From: Echinarachnius parma
Lineage: Eukaryota > Echinodermata > Echinoidea > Clypeasteroida > Echinarachniidae
DNA length: 64,000 nt
Direction: 5' to 3'
NCBI GenBank assembly: GCA_037951105.1
Contig: JBAMJV010004317.1
Coordinates: forward strand, 5,001-69,000
Every line of letters begins with the position of its first letter. Within the stretch, counting starts at the first letter, position 1. Shown here in pieces: positions 34,001-49,000 of this stretch. Under the pieces are notes generated by a model. It saw only the letters and a program-made list of their open reading frames with translations. It was not told where the DNA came from and did not search any database. The translations under genes were made by a program, and so were the position numbers.

Positions 34001-37000
34001 TGCTTAATGAATAATACATGAATTTGTTTAACTTTTGCCTTTAGCTATTCGTGGCCCATTATTTTGGGTGTGTTGACAGTTTGGATTTTGAAAGGTTTGT
34101 GTCGGAATCGATCCCCTGTTTGCAAAGCACTACAGTAGGAGCAGCAGCAAGGACAGAAGATGTCCCTGTTGATGGAGCATGGGGTCCAGCCCCTCTTGAC
34201 CCCCATCGGCCTTCTCCTACATCTGGTAGGGCATCGCCTCCACCCAAGGTGAGAATAAATCATTTGTAGAGTAGAAGAAGGGCGCTAATTAAGACATCAT
34301 TTGTGCTTCTGAGATTATCATGTTCAAAGTTTGGGAGCTTTTAAGAAATCTAACATTGCTCTTTTTTCTTTATATAATTTATACAAAGGCATTATGAATC
34401 CAATTGCGAATGAGGATTTCTGTTTTTTTTTCTTCTCAATATGATGGGAAGACTGAAATTTTGTCTTAATATTTGATGTGTGAAATAGTGGAACATTCCC
34501 TACAAAAACAAATTTAAAGCACTAACATTATTTTAATAATTAATATTTCAGAAATTACAACAAAGATGTAAAAACTAGATGTGAAGACAAAGACATCATA
34601 GAGGAGTGAACAAACTACTATAGCTTTCAATTTTTTTTTCATTTCAGAAGCGACGGTCACGACGAAAAAACAAGATGCACCAAAACAAGAAGCTCCAGCG
34701 CCGTCATAATTCAGACATGAGGTCATCCGACTCATCCTCTCCAGAGCGCCCACTCTCTTTGGACTGTAGCGGTGGAGAGTCTGAGGAAGACCGATCAGTT
34801 GAGATGACCTCAAATAATCAGGCAGCGTCTCTGGAATCTAGGCGCAGGAAGAAAATACAGCGTTCCCGTGACCCTCTGTCCTGTCAGGACTTGGCTAATG
34901 AAGAGTGTTTCGACAACCTTGAGAAAATATCAGCAGCAGCAGAAAGAAAAGCTTCAGGAGATCCAGCTCAAAAGGAGTCTACAACCCAGAGTAGGCCAGG
35001 TCCAGGGTCAACACAGTCTGGGAAGACAACCACGGTCGACAGATCAGTCCGACCAAAGAGGCCAAATCTGTCACAGCATTCTGTCAGTTCTGAAGGAACA
35101 CCAGTCAAAGGCAAACGTCAGAGGCCTTCCCAGTCACAGGATGTTCAAGCCAGTCTGACAGCCAGCAATGTGACGCCTGCTGAAGTACCTCCATTCAGTT
35201 ATACCATTCAGGTAAGTTTGCTTCAGCTAGAAAGTCTCCATGAATACTTTTGAATCTTAGTCCCAACAGCCATTTATTGCCTTTTCTAAAGTGTTGATTT
35301 CCGCCTTCAGTGAGAGTGCTGCTATAATTAATAATTGTTTTTTTCCTTCCCTACTTTAGGCTGCTTGTGGGTCATGCTGGACCAAGAACACTTATGACAT
35401 CAAAGGACGGATTTCAGAGGGAGGAGCAGTGTGCGCTGGCAACAGCAGACATCCCTGGGGCCTGTATACTGTCCAAGTTGTCTTCTCGAAGGAGAAGTGG
35501 ATCCGTGTCATCGGCCAACCTCCAAGCCTCCGGGATGATGCGACACCCAGGCTCTGTGTTGAATACAAGTGCAGAAAGAAGCAGTCTTTGCGTTGTACTT
35601 ACGCTCACTGCCAAGAAGAGCTGGAACTTTGGAAATATCAGAGGGAATTCAATGGTGAGATTTGATTTATGATAATATCATATACAGTAAAGTCTGTGTG
35701 AAGTAACTGTTTCTTCTTTTTGCTATTCTTACTATTCTTACTTATGAAATGTACTAACAAATTTTAAGTTGCTGTTTTTAAATTATTTTACACTAGTGTG
35801 CTATATACTTTGCCCTACTAAGGAACTTCCAGCAGCAATATAATGACGTAAAGATGAATTATAATTAATTCACATGCACATGCAGTGAGAACCATTGAAG
35901 AGGTGATCAAGATTCAGCAACGAGCTCACAGGCCAAAAGACGAGGGGGACCGAAAGGTGTCTGAACCGGTAGCCGAGTGCCCTCGTCGTTGTCGGTACTG
36001 TGATGTCATTTGCAAGACGGGAGATGCCTTTGAGAAGCACAAAGCTTCTGTTGAGCATAAAGCCAGGCTCATTCCAGATGTAGGTCACAACTGGAGGTAC
36101 CGCGACCCTCCACTAGGAACTGACCCTCAGCAGTACCAGCTGTGCAAAGGGTAAGTACTCAAGACACTACATAATGAACCATTTTACTTTTTCAACTTTT
36201 TTTTTTTACCAAAGCAAATAAAATGTACAAAGAAGAGTTTAAAAAAATTAGCTAAAATATTGGTCTTTACCAGGAATTGAACCCGAGACCAATTCTCTTA
36301 CAAAATTGAGCCACGCACAAGGCCCTATTGATGGCGTTTCTTCACAGAAACCCTTTTCAATGCTTGTGATGGTCGACGATGAACAACGTGATCAGATGGC
36401 AAACTGCAAAATATGTATCTGCATCTGTACATCTTCGTTTCTGTATTGTTTATGTTTATATGTTTTCATTGTATATATATGACTTGTATCCCAATTAGGA
36501 ATGCAAGCAGTCAGTGCCCCTACTCAGGACGCAGCCAAGAGGACAATGAGTGCATCGATGCTCACAGCATGGAGGAGCTCTCGGAGTGGATATGGCGTGA
36601 TCAGATGCAGACAGTGAAGCTGCAAAAGGCTCGCCAAGAAGACCTCTTCGCATTCCTGAACGACCTGGCGTTCGAACTGGATGAGAAGGGGCCAAAGGGA
36701 CTGGTGGGTTATGCTCAGCTCTTATTTCTTTTTCTGTCTTATAAATGTTTTAGGCCTATTTTCATTGTGCTCAAGTAGAAGGCATTACATCACCATTTGA
36801 AAATGTGTGAATTATACTTTTAGAAAAACTTGTACATATAAATTTTAAAAAGGAAAACCTCTTAAAATTCCTGGATGACCTGGCATATCAACATTTTTTT
36901 TGGTGATTGTAGGCAAAATCAATGGGCAGTAGGTGATAGGATCAGTCATAAATATTCAGCTTCTTTTCAGTTTTTGTTTGCTATTAAACTCAATATTCTC

Positions 37001-40000
37001 TTAGGCTCTTATGTTGATATTCGTGTACGAATGGAGTCTCAAATATCACTCTTGGAAAATTGAATGAAGTAAATGGATCACTTTGATGAAATGTGTGCGC
37101 ATTATATTTACATACCGGTATGTAAAGTGTTCATATCGTTGGGCGAGAGTGAGAAGGGCATTTTGTTGTTGTTGCTAAATTGAGTTTTACATACATTCTT
37201 GTAGGCTAGGGCCTCCTTTATCCCATCAAGGACAGTGTTCCACATATTTGTGGGTTGGTAGTCCTAAACTTCAGTAAGAAGATAAAAAGTTATATGCAGT
37301 ATACAAGGAGAAAGAGCATAAATTTCTCTATTTTTAGAGCCCTATTTTGTAACACTACCTGCTTTAGTTATTTTTTAATGATTATTATTATTGCGTAGAT
37401 GCTATAATTTAGGAAAATTCTTAAATTGGCAACACATTGTGATATTCATTTAAAAAAACAGATTTTGGCATTCAAATTGGCAACTTTGCATCAAAGTCAC
37501 TTCATATTTGTCTTATATTGTAATTACTTAATATTTTCCACCTATTTTTATGTCATTAAAAGGTCGAAAAAAATTAGGAGTTGCCAATTTGTAGAGGAAA
37601 ATAATGATAAATTTTACCTTAACCCTAACCAGGCCGGGTTATTTTGGCTATGCTATAGCCGGGGGGGGGGGGGGGGGGGGGGGGTGGATTCCACCCCCCC
37701 CCCTTAGATCTCGGTCGCCGAACGCGCGGTCGCCACAAAATTTGGCACACAGATAGATTGCGACATAATCTACAAGATTGCATTGTTAGTTTTTTGAAGA
37801 AAAAAAAAAAATCAATTTCGAATTAATTATGCAAATTTATGCAAAAATCCCCTTTTTGTCAATAAATCGCTAAATATGGCTCAGAATATGCTAATTTTGT
37901 GCATGAATATTCTTTATGACCTAATTATCAGGTTTTCAACATTAAAAATTGCGACAGCCAAAAAATCCCTTATGTATTTCTTTGTTTTTTTAATTTCTTA
38001 TGTATTTCTTTGTTTTTTAACTTTTGTTTTTTATTATTTTTTTTGATGGAATAAATTATTAACCATTATTCAACAACTTTTAGGCCAAAATTAACCCCTT
38101 TACCACGCCATTTGATATACTGCTTCAATAGCTATATACGAGATTTTTTTAATGGACCGGTCGAATTACCGCATTGGGTGAGCACAAAAGAACAGATCGA
38201 TATCTGGTTGACCATGGCATTGTATTCGCTTCTATTCAACCTAGCGTGAGTTCGCTGGTCAAGTAGTACCGTAGGTGCTGGAGAACCCGGACGGGGGGAG
38301 AACCCGGCCAAAAAATGGACAGGGCTACCTTTGAAATTAGATTTGCCGATAATGCACTGAACATGCGACTCGAAACTTATATCAAACGATTGATCTGCAT
38401 ATTGCTCATAAAATACATGTATATTGCTGTTCTGTAGTCCTCCTGGTTATCCAGAAAATCGCTTGAAAGTCAGTCTTTAAACTCCAACATTTGTTATTTT
38501 TTATTTTATTCACGATAATTTGAGATTACAATTTTTATAATCTTTATTCTCGCTTTTGTAAATCTACGCTCAGTAGTTCATTTCGGTAGAAACTTACACC
38601 AATTGGACCGTAATATCGCGGTGCCCTCGCTGATAAAAAACTATCGCTCAACGGCAAAGCGGGTTTCCGCACGGCGCGATTTCATGCACGAAGGTTCAAT
38701 TTATCGCAGTGCAGGAGAACCCGGACACCGCGCACGGTGTGTGTACAAAGTCAATGACGCACTGTGCTATCTGTGTTGTGTGTGACTGTCCGGGTTCTCC
38801 AGCAACTATGGTACACACAATAGAGGCGATCGATATGCATAGTACAGGCTCAGCGAAGTGAAAATCTCTGCAATTTCTGTGAACTGGCTTGCATGGGTTT
38901 GTATACGAATATCCTGAAAGTAGACTTGTGTATTACCATGATAAAATTGTAATAAAACAATAACCACGCAACTAGAGTCTGGGAGACTTGATATACATGT
39001 AGCCAAGGGTTCAATCTTTGTATTCAGCTAAATAATATTGTACTTACAAGATGCATACATATATGTTTATGCAATTAATATAGCCCTTTCTCGGAACCGA
39101 GAAATCTCGGTTCCCGTATATGAGTAGGCGCATCGGGAACCGAGAATTCTCGGCAATTTGGCGATTTTCGGGCCGACGCTCACTTACAAAAGGTCACGTG
39201 ACTTTAGAACCGTATACCCGGTCGTCGCAAATTTGGTCTCAAAAGTTGCGCAAGACTTCAATGAAAAAAATCATGAAGTCGCGTGGCAATACCTGCGCGC
39301 GTTGCGGAATTATCGCGCGAAAAGTCGAGGGGGGGGTGGATTCCACTCCCCCCCGGCCTGGTTAGGGTTAAAATAGCTCTTGATCTTGATGGGTTATGTA
39401 ATGCAAAATTTACAAATAACATTTATGTCTTATTGAGGAATATTCATCAAATATAAAAGAGAGCTTGATCATCTGGTTTCTACATGGCTTTCAAACTGTA
39501 AACATATGTGATTATCTCAGAAGTACAGAACAGTATATCTCATTTCAAAGTAGTATCATCTTTAATGTCTTGATTGAAGGTCGCTGATGACCTTGATGAC
39601 GTAGAGGTCTACCATGAGGAATTGGACGTAACCGTGGAGAAACCAGCTGAAGGAGAATCAGTGCACCACAAACTGGACTTACTCATTAAGTCAAACAGTG
39701 AGGTATGTACACATGAAATACAATTTGAAAAGGGTATCTATTATCATGCAATTACCAATAAAATATTGCAGTATTCATAATTTTAACACTTAATTTATAG
39801 ATATTCATGGCAATCATGCCTTCTTCTAATAAAAGATCTTATATATTGGCAATATAATAAGAGCTTTTAAATGTCTCAGGGTAAATCTCAGTAAGTATAA
39901 ATGAACCACAATACTTGTTGGGCTTTAAGGCTCTATATGGCCAGTCAAAAAAATGTCTTAAAGGGATAGTTTATTTTTTTGGTATAGAGGGCGCTAGACA

Positions 40001-43000
40001 AAATAATTTTTTGGTGAGATAATGAAAAACTAAGTGTCAAATTTGAAAGAGCATACAAGTTTAATGACAGAATGAACTTTATTGGATCAAAATCGGTTCA
40101 GAAATGGCTAAAATATATCCATAAACATAATAATGGTGGGGCCAGCCGTTAAAAATGCTTCCTGTTTTCAAAAATGTTCAAAATAGGTTTTTAGATAGTT
40201 GTTGATTATCTCTCTATCTAATCACTATTTCAACAAAACATCACATGCACAATATTTTATTTAAAATGGTTGAAACCGATTAGTGTTTAGATGTTTAGAT
40301 AGCGCCCTCTTGAGTTGTAACGGCTTTTTACTTGGTCATTTGTAATGTTTTATTCCTTTTGAGCATGGTCAAGTTATAACTATTAGTTTGTAATGTAATG
40401 GTGCAGGTTTTGCTTACTAAAACTCAGTTTACCAAAACTGTACTCTCTTTACCAGAACTCAACTATCCCTTTAATTGAAGTATCAAAGTATATTCCAGTG
40501 GAGGAAAACATATATGTAAAATATCTATTCTTTAATTATCTGCAGAAACGACTGCACCGTGTAGGTCTTGTTTACGATGAAGATCGGCCTTACTTTAACC
40601 TTTCGGAGCCCAGAAATGAAGAGCGCCCTCAGATCTGCCCGGGGCGCTGCTTGCTAGTTAGAGAAGAGGACGACTGCAAGGAGTATGAAATAACGGTCAA
40701 CTTCACATCCAAACATCAGGGAGTATTTGAGCAATTCATCGTCATAGACTTTGGTGAGTTTTAACTCTTAAAAGGCCAGGAATTGTAATGCTCTATGGCA
40801 TTTGTGTGCATTGTAATTCGCAGAAATGCAAGCTTGGTACGCTAGGAGAATACATGTACATGTTATATGCCCAAATTTAAAATGGTCTTGACTCCTTGAA
40901 CTGTTCAAACAATTGATGTCCTTTGGTATAATTGTACTTTGCTCTTAAAATAGCATCAAATATGTAGGTTCTCAAAGACCTCATTGTGTAAGGGGTAAAA
41001 ATTACATCTACAACAGTACTATGACTTTTAAATGTATGAGTGACTTCGGTAATAGTAGGACCAATCTGTCTGCATTATACTAATTTGTAGAATAAGCAAA
41101 TGCATGTAAATGAGACGTCAAAAGTGTCATGGGAAGATCCCCATCTTGGACTTGCTATTAAAGATATTCGTATTCAAAGATGAGCAGAGTGTTCACCTTT
41201 GGGAAGCAAGACAAGTTGCCACTGCAGACAGGTGATCTCTATATTGACAGGTCCTCTAACATTAATTCTCTGCAGGGGATAACATTCGGTAGTCACTATA
41301 GGCAGTTTAATTGGCTGTCGCAAACGGATGGTATTTAAGACCGGTTTGACTGTTATGTGTTTATCTGCCTCCAGGTGAAAAGCCTTACATACTCCGCAAG
41401 CTTTGTATCAGCGTAGGGGATCAGCCGCGGTTAGAGGTTGAGGAGGAGTTCAGCCAGGCGGAGGAAGTCTGGACCGATTCAAACAAACGCATCATCAGAT
41501 TCAATAAAAATCAGAACAGCTGGATGCATCGGTAATAGTTTGGCTTTTACTCAGATTGCATTTTGTAATAATTGTAGTATTGTACGATGACTATAAATCT
41601 ATATTTATACCATCTATATTAATTTTTATGATGAATAAAATGAGAATAATCTTCATAATTAACCTTAGGCCAAAAAAAAAAATTTGTTTGATTGGCGTAA
41701 CGGGCAACCAAAAATTAGGGTAGGTCGGTCGGGATTTTTTTTTTTTTTTTTTAACTTTTTTTTTATATGCAGATGCATGCTGGCCCTGGCCGGCGGCATA
41801 AACATTGTACATGCATGCGCTGCATAGGTACCGCGGGGTATTCGGTACCGCGTATACGTACGGTACATTGCATGTACTGTATACAGTATTCGCGCCTTCA
41901 TCGCCTCGCGGGGAAAAAGCGATATCGCAACACTTCCGGGTTTTTAGTGCAGCAAATATATCGATCGCAAATGCAGCGCGATACTCAGGCGATAGCAATT
42001 TTTTCGCTTCGATATACACAACGATACATAACGATATTGATCGCAATCGGCAAAAACATCTAGGGTCGGCGGTATTTTTAGGGACGGGCGGGTTACGCCA
42101 ATCCAACAATTTATTTTTTATGGCCTAAGGCCAAAAAAAAAAAAGGTTTGATTGGCGTAACGGGCAACCAAAAATTAGAGCAGGTCGGTAGGGATTTTTT
42201 TTTCTTTTTTTTTTTCTTTTTTTTTTTCCTCGCACAAATACACAAAAACACACACATAACACATCGCAATTGCAAATTCTATTGCAATTTTGTATTTATT
42301 TATTTATTTTTTATTATTATTAAACAAATAAATAAATTCAGAAAAAACCTCTAGGGTCGGCGTGCATTAGCGCCGGTATTTTTAGGGGCGGGCGGGTTAC
42401 GCCAATCCAACCATTTATTTTTCATGGCCTAATCATCCAGCCTAATTAGGTATTCAAAAGATTTGTCATGAGGCTATCTTCTATATTGGCCCACTTCTAT
42501 GGAATAATTTCCTTTAGTGGAATTCTTAAAACAAAATCTAACACCTCATGCCTTGATTATCTTTTTAAAGAAAGTTACCGCACACTCAAAGCTCAAACAA
42601 TTATTGTCTTCTATGTTGTCTCATTCCTTTTAACAAATTGCATTGAAGCTTTTTTTCCAATTTAATACTGAACAGTTATGTGGCTTCCATGATCTGTAAA
42701 GCAAGAATTTCATGCCTTTTCACCATAGTGAACAAGCTAATGTATAGGCTCTTTGACTTTTTTCAGTTTATAATCTTGCAAAATTGGCGTATGTTTTTTT
42801 TAATTATTCTATTGCAATTCCATGACTTCCCTGAGAAATGTGCCTAATTTTCTCCTAACTTTCCATGACCCACAGGATGATATTACAATTTTCCCTGATA
42901 TTTAAGGCTGGGAAAATAGCTTATTTAAATCCATGACTTATTCCAGGCTGTATCCCTGTTATTTTCTCCCTTGCAGGCAAACGCGACACTACCCTCAACC

Positions 43001-46000
43001 TTCCATTGCTGAAGATGCAACCAATGGAGTTGATGCGAGCAGTGCATTGGATCTGACCCTGGAGACATACAAACCCTTCATGCATGACATGCTTTACAAG
43101 GAAGAGAGAGAGATGATGAAAAGGGTCTCCAGGTATATATATGTACATGTATATCCTCATTTGGTTATTATGATACAGTTCCAATCCCTGCAATTTGTGG
43201 ATCTAGAAATCATGATGTATAGTATTGCACACTAAGAAAATATGAAAGGTATAAAAGTCCTCCCAAAATGATGTCCGCTACAATGACAATGATGTAATCC
43301 AGTAATATACCGGGTGGGCCCCCCCCCCCCCCAAAAAAAAAAAACGGAACAGGGTACTTTCCATTATAAAGAAACATCAAGACTAGGTTCACTGGAAAGA
43401 TAGTCTTTTTAAAGGAAATTTTATACCAAGAACATTAATATTGGTTGAGTAGTTTTTGGTCTAGGGCGTCTTTTATAATGACACCATTTCAAGTTCAAAT
43501 TTGTGTCAATATCCACGAAGTCTGTGCCTGGAAAATAGCCATTCACACCCAGCCCTCATAGCATCAAGCAGTGATCAGTACGAATACTATTGTCCATGTG
43601 CATTCAGCTGTGAAAACCCAGGTCGGAAGCGAAGGGGTAACATTGCCAGTGACATGAGGGGCTCACAAACTTGTCCTGTACAGGAATGTGATTGTGCGTG
43701 TGACGGTATTTTGATATTCTTTACCTTATCAATATATTCTTATCAACTTTATACCAGGTAGGGTGAAGGAGAGGGCAGGGCGATGGAGATGGGGAAAACT
43801 TCCTGAATGTTCATCCCCTTCTTTCTTCCCGTTTACTCACTCCCTCCCATATGCCCCTTCGCTTAAGACCTGGGTTTGTACATCTGGGGGGCGTTGCATA
43901 AAACTCGAAGTTGTGTTTGATTTTGCGTTTGATCAAACGCAAAATCAAATGCTTGCTCGCAATTGACCGTTGCATAAATATCCGGATCAAACGCAACTTT
44001 GCGTCTGATCCATAACATAATTTGACTTGCGTTTGATATCAAACGCAAAGTTTTGTTTGATTTCAAGCTCAAGTCTTTATTCAACAGAGTTGCTTTTAAA
44101 CGGAAAGTTGCGTTTGATTTTTGGTGGCTTGCGTCGAAAATCAAACGCAACTTGGCATTTTGAGTTTTAGCAACGCCCCCCTGAATGGACAAAAGCAATT
44201 GTACTGATCACTGCTTGATGCTATGATGGGCGCGAATGGCTATTTTTCAGGCACCGACTTCGTAGAAATTGACAACAATTTGAACCTGATATGGTGTCAC
44301 TAAAGACGCCCTGAAACAAAAACTTCTCGACCCAAATTACTGTTCTTGGTATCAAATTTAGTTTTAAAAGATTATCTATCCAGTGAACCTAGTCCTGACA
44401 TTTCTTTATAATGGCAAGTACCCTGTATAGTATTATTATTATTATTGTTATTATTATTATTATTATCATTATTATTATTACTTTTTATCATCTGTGTACA
44501 TATGTCCATTCTTTACAGGTACAAAATCAATGCTGTCATGCATGTTTCCGTCACTGAGAATGGTGAGGTCTTTGGAATGATTCCCTTCGACAGGCCCCTG
44601 TATGATGACTCTGAGGCTTCCCGCATCGTTCAAGAGCATGTGCAGAGCACCCTCCTTAGTTTCAATGACTCCTCTGGCCTCGTCTTCGAAGCCAAAGTTG
44701 TCAGACCAGATACTAAGTCTGTCAAAAGCCCATCGAATGCCCTCAAGGTCTCACTTAGTACTGCATGTGTGCGATACCATGGGTTTCGTGATGGGGCGGG
44801 TGTCCAAGTGACAGTCCAGCTCTGCGTTGCTAGGCAACACTTCCTCAACATGCACTTTGCCTTGGATAAGCTTCACTGCATGGAGACGGTGTTACCAAAA
44901 CCTGACCAGACCGAGAGGTGAGTGTTATAAATAAAAATTACTTTCCTTATATGTCTGAAGGTGATTATCTACATTGGCTGCAATTAAGTAACTTTTCCAG
45001 GACCATTTGTATCTTATCAAGCTGGCAAGTAAATACAAATCAAAACGGGTAGTTTGAACATTGATGTAGATTTTATGCACGTTTATATTGTCAAATGATG
45101 AAAATAAATGACACATCATTATTCCTAACACCTCTGTAATTCTAATCTTCACTTGTGAATGTATATCATCGGCTGAGAGTAAGATGTGCTTTTAGTTGAA
45201 TTTTGGCTAAATTATACCATCTTTTTGTAATACCAAATTTGAGATAATTTTTTGGTCTAATTTTATCAACATCAAAAAGTAACATCGAGCTACAGTTGGT
45301 TTCTACATGGCTTTCATTCGATGATTTATACATGCATGATAACCTCCGAAGTACAAAAAGTGAATTAACGCCCTTCGATTCTTTCTCGACTGATCATGTC
45401 TTTAAGGTTTCCAAGTGGTGAGGATAGTTCCAGTGGGACTAATGGTTGCCTGAACGAGAGACAGGAACAAGCTGCACGTTACATCAGTCAAGTCCAGTCA
45501 ATTGAGACAGGTACAGACCAGCAGAGCGGGCCCAGTCTTATCCTGGGTCCGTGGGGGACGGGAAAGACCTACACACTGGCCCAGGCAGTCCAGCGAACCT
45601 TCTCACAGAACAGGGATGCTCGTGTCTTGATCTGCACGCATTCAAACAGGTATGGAAGCGCTTAATTGTGTCTCACTTTTTATGTCGATTGAACTGCTGG
45701 AACATGGTTCGTTCATTGGTGTCTCCTTAAGTTTTCTTCTTGCTAATAGAAGTATGAAATTATTTTTTGTTTTTTTACATTTCTGCTGCGTTATTGGGAT
45801 ATTTAATATGAACAAAATATTTCAACTGATATACAAACCTATGTGTGATGAGCTTTCCTTTTCAATAGATTTCATTGTAAAAACACCAAATTAATTGCCA
45901 AAATTAAACTTTTCCCTCAATCCTCAACTTAGCACGAGGTGGAAATTTGTGCATGTTTTAGCTTTCAGTAAAACAATGCTTGCATGCCTACAAGTTTATT

Positions 46001-49000
46001 TGTTTACACGTTCCCCCCTCAGTGCTGCGGATCTGTACATCACTGAGTACCTGGACAAATACTGCGGATCTCGTGAAGCAATGGATGCTGGGGTCCGTAT
46101 GAGGCGAATCTATCCAGAATACAGAAGGTTAAACACGGTTAAAGACACAGTGAGGAAATATTGCAAATATGCTGAGGGGAAATTCTGTGTGCCACGTGAA
46201 GCAGAATTGCAAGGTAACGTGCAGCTCTCCTGAAGATATAGCTATGGAGAAAGGATGTTATACCCAAAATTCAAAAGCATTGAGTCTTGAAAAGAATTTT
46301 TAAAACTTGGCTTTTTAATGTTGTTGTATAGTTTGTATGAATGATTAGCAGAAGTGCGCTTAGAACAACTATGATAGGTTCAATAACATTATAATTGTTC
46401 AGGAATATATTTTTCACATGAAAGGCAATGCAATGAATACATCTAGGATTTGTCAAATAAAAGTTAGACTGGGTTTACTAAATGTGTGCCCCCATGTCAC
46501 TATAGCCCAAAAAGAATGTTAATATTTTTCCATTGACCCCCGCTTGACAGAATGGGTGCACCCACCGCTGAACAGTTTCAATGCAGCAACAGCTCCTAAT
46601 GTAGTCCTGACCACACTAAGCACAGCTATCCACCTGACAAAGACCAGCACGCTGCAAGGTTACTTCACACACATCATCATAGACGAGGCGGGACAAGCCC
46701 TAGAGACGGAGGCCATTATCCCTCTGACCCTAGCAACGGAAGAGACTTGTGTGATCCTTGCAGGAGACCACATGCAGATAAACCCAAAGGTATCTATCCA
46801 CACAAACTCCTGATGAGAACGGTTAAAAACAAAATTGTTTCATTAAATTTGTTTTTATAATGCGGTAAATTATTCTGGCTAATTCTTTAAAGGGATCTAG
46901 TAACTTTGTTGAGATGTGCAAAAACTGATGAATGGTTGATGCAATGTATACTGTTGTTATCTCATATGTCCTCAGGGTATTGTGTGAAAATTTCAGGTCA
47001 AATGGACAATGTATGGCCAAGTAATGAGCGAAAATGCAAAGTGATATTGGGTGATATTCACCAACTCACTGCATTCACTTTGTACAGGGATGAAAATCTC
47101 GCCCGGAGATTTTCTTATCTAAATACTTCAATCATACATATCTTTGTAATGAAAGGGAAACTTGAAAAACCGAAAGCTGTCCCATGATTTTATTGTTAAT
47201 ACGAATACAACAAGGTATAAAGGAACCGCTAGAATTACAATTTTATTTTGAGGATTTGGACAATGTTACTAAGTCCCTTTAACACAACACAAAGCTATAA
47301 CATGTGCAGCAGATATTCTTCAAGAAGTGAGTAAATTGTACCTCAGACATGGTAGCAGTCTCTCAGTGCCAATTTGTGGAATAAATTTTTTGCTCAAGGT
47401 ATTATGACCTGTTTTATAATCCCCATTCTACTTCTTCTCATCAACGCCTGTTCAGCATCTACCTGTATATCATTGCCAATGGTATCAGTTTCTATAAGAC
47501 CTTGCACCCTAACTCTTTGATCTTTCCTACCCTAAATCATCTTTAACCTTTCCCTCCAGTTCCAGCCTTGTCTGATTGGCTGCCGACTCTCACTGAAACT
47601 GTTTCCATTGTTCAGTGTTTCTGCCTCCTTTTCCCCCTATTTGCAGATATGTCCATGTGTCTTTATAGTCTACATGTCCTTGTCATGTTTGCCCAGGCAA
47701 AGATTCTGCTAGGATAGAAGCTAGGCTCCTATTACTGTCTCTCAGTTTATAGAGCTAGATTGTAACAATTGATACTCTGTGTATATGCACATATCTTAAA
47801 TAATTATATTATTAAGTTTTTGTGTGTTTATTAGATATTAATATGCTTCTTTTATTTGGGCTTTATTGGTTTTAATCTTGTATGTTCATCAATGTATCGA
47901 TTTTGAGCTTGAACTTTTCTAAATGATTTTTTTGTTTATCCGAATCCTTTTTTAGGTATATGCACCAGCTGGCAGGGAGGCCAAATTCAACATGTCCCTC
48001 CTGCAGCGGTTGTTCTTGCATGGCAGGCGGAACACCTGCCAATCTGCCTGTCTGTTCACGGAGAACTTCCGCAGTTGCCAACCAATCCTGGACTTCTTGG
48101 AGGTCCATTACGATAGATGCCTCAGTTCAAAATGCCCCGACAGACTGCATCCACGTCGCCAACCTCTCAGGTTTTCCGCAGTGAGTGGGAGGGATGTCCA
48201 GGTGGGAGGCTCGTATGTCAACCCCGCGGAAGCTCAGAAGATTGTTGAGGAGGTCCAGTCTCTTGCATCTGATTGGCCAGTTCAAGAATGGGGGATATTT
48301 GTCCCCGGGGACATTGCTGTTCTTTCTCCATACAAGCCCCAGGTAAACTTGATTTGTTCATTGTGTTTGTGTTTGTTCATTGTGCTTATTCATATGAGGA
48401 ACTCTGCAATAATGATATTTTTGTTATCACTGTGGAAAAGGATGTTTTTAAACGTTTTATGTCATTAAGAAAAATTGTTTTTGCATATTTATAAAGTAAC
48501 AGACGTTGTTTATGTAATGGTTTTTTCTTCTGCATTCAGGTGGATCTTATTCGCAAGTTACTCCGCAGTAAAGATCTTCATGAGATCACTGTGGAAACAG
48601 TTCAGAATGTGCAAGGTAAACTGAAATGCAATTTGACATTTTGTTCATCAACTGTTCATGTAACTTACAATTGCCAAATAAAGAGCTGAATTAAATGCTT
48701 TACTATAAGATATGACATCAAAACAAAAGTTCATAGAGCTAGTTCAGGGTTGGTCATGTCCAATAATGACATGTTATAATGCTTTTCTTGTTTTAATTCA
48801 TATCTTCAGGCCTGCAATTTGTATTTGTTTTGATAGTTTTTTGTCTTTTAAAATACAAATTTAAACAAAATTATGGTGTAATTAAAGCACTGAATGAACA
48901 AAATTATTTATCAAAAATTATACTGCATACTTATTTCATGAAAGCAATATGTTTATAGGGAAGTAACTTTTTGCATTTAACTCATTTCCAACTGCAGGAA

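Noticed and set aside
41591..42109. 172-codon minus-strand frame
   Set aside because: It runs through MITE ends and poly-T/poly-A tracts, has no domain and no splice context.
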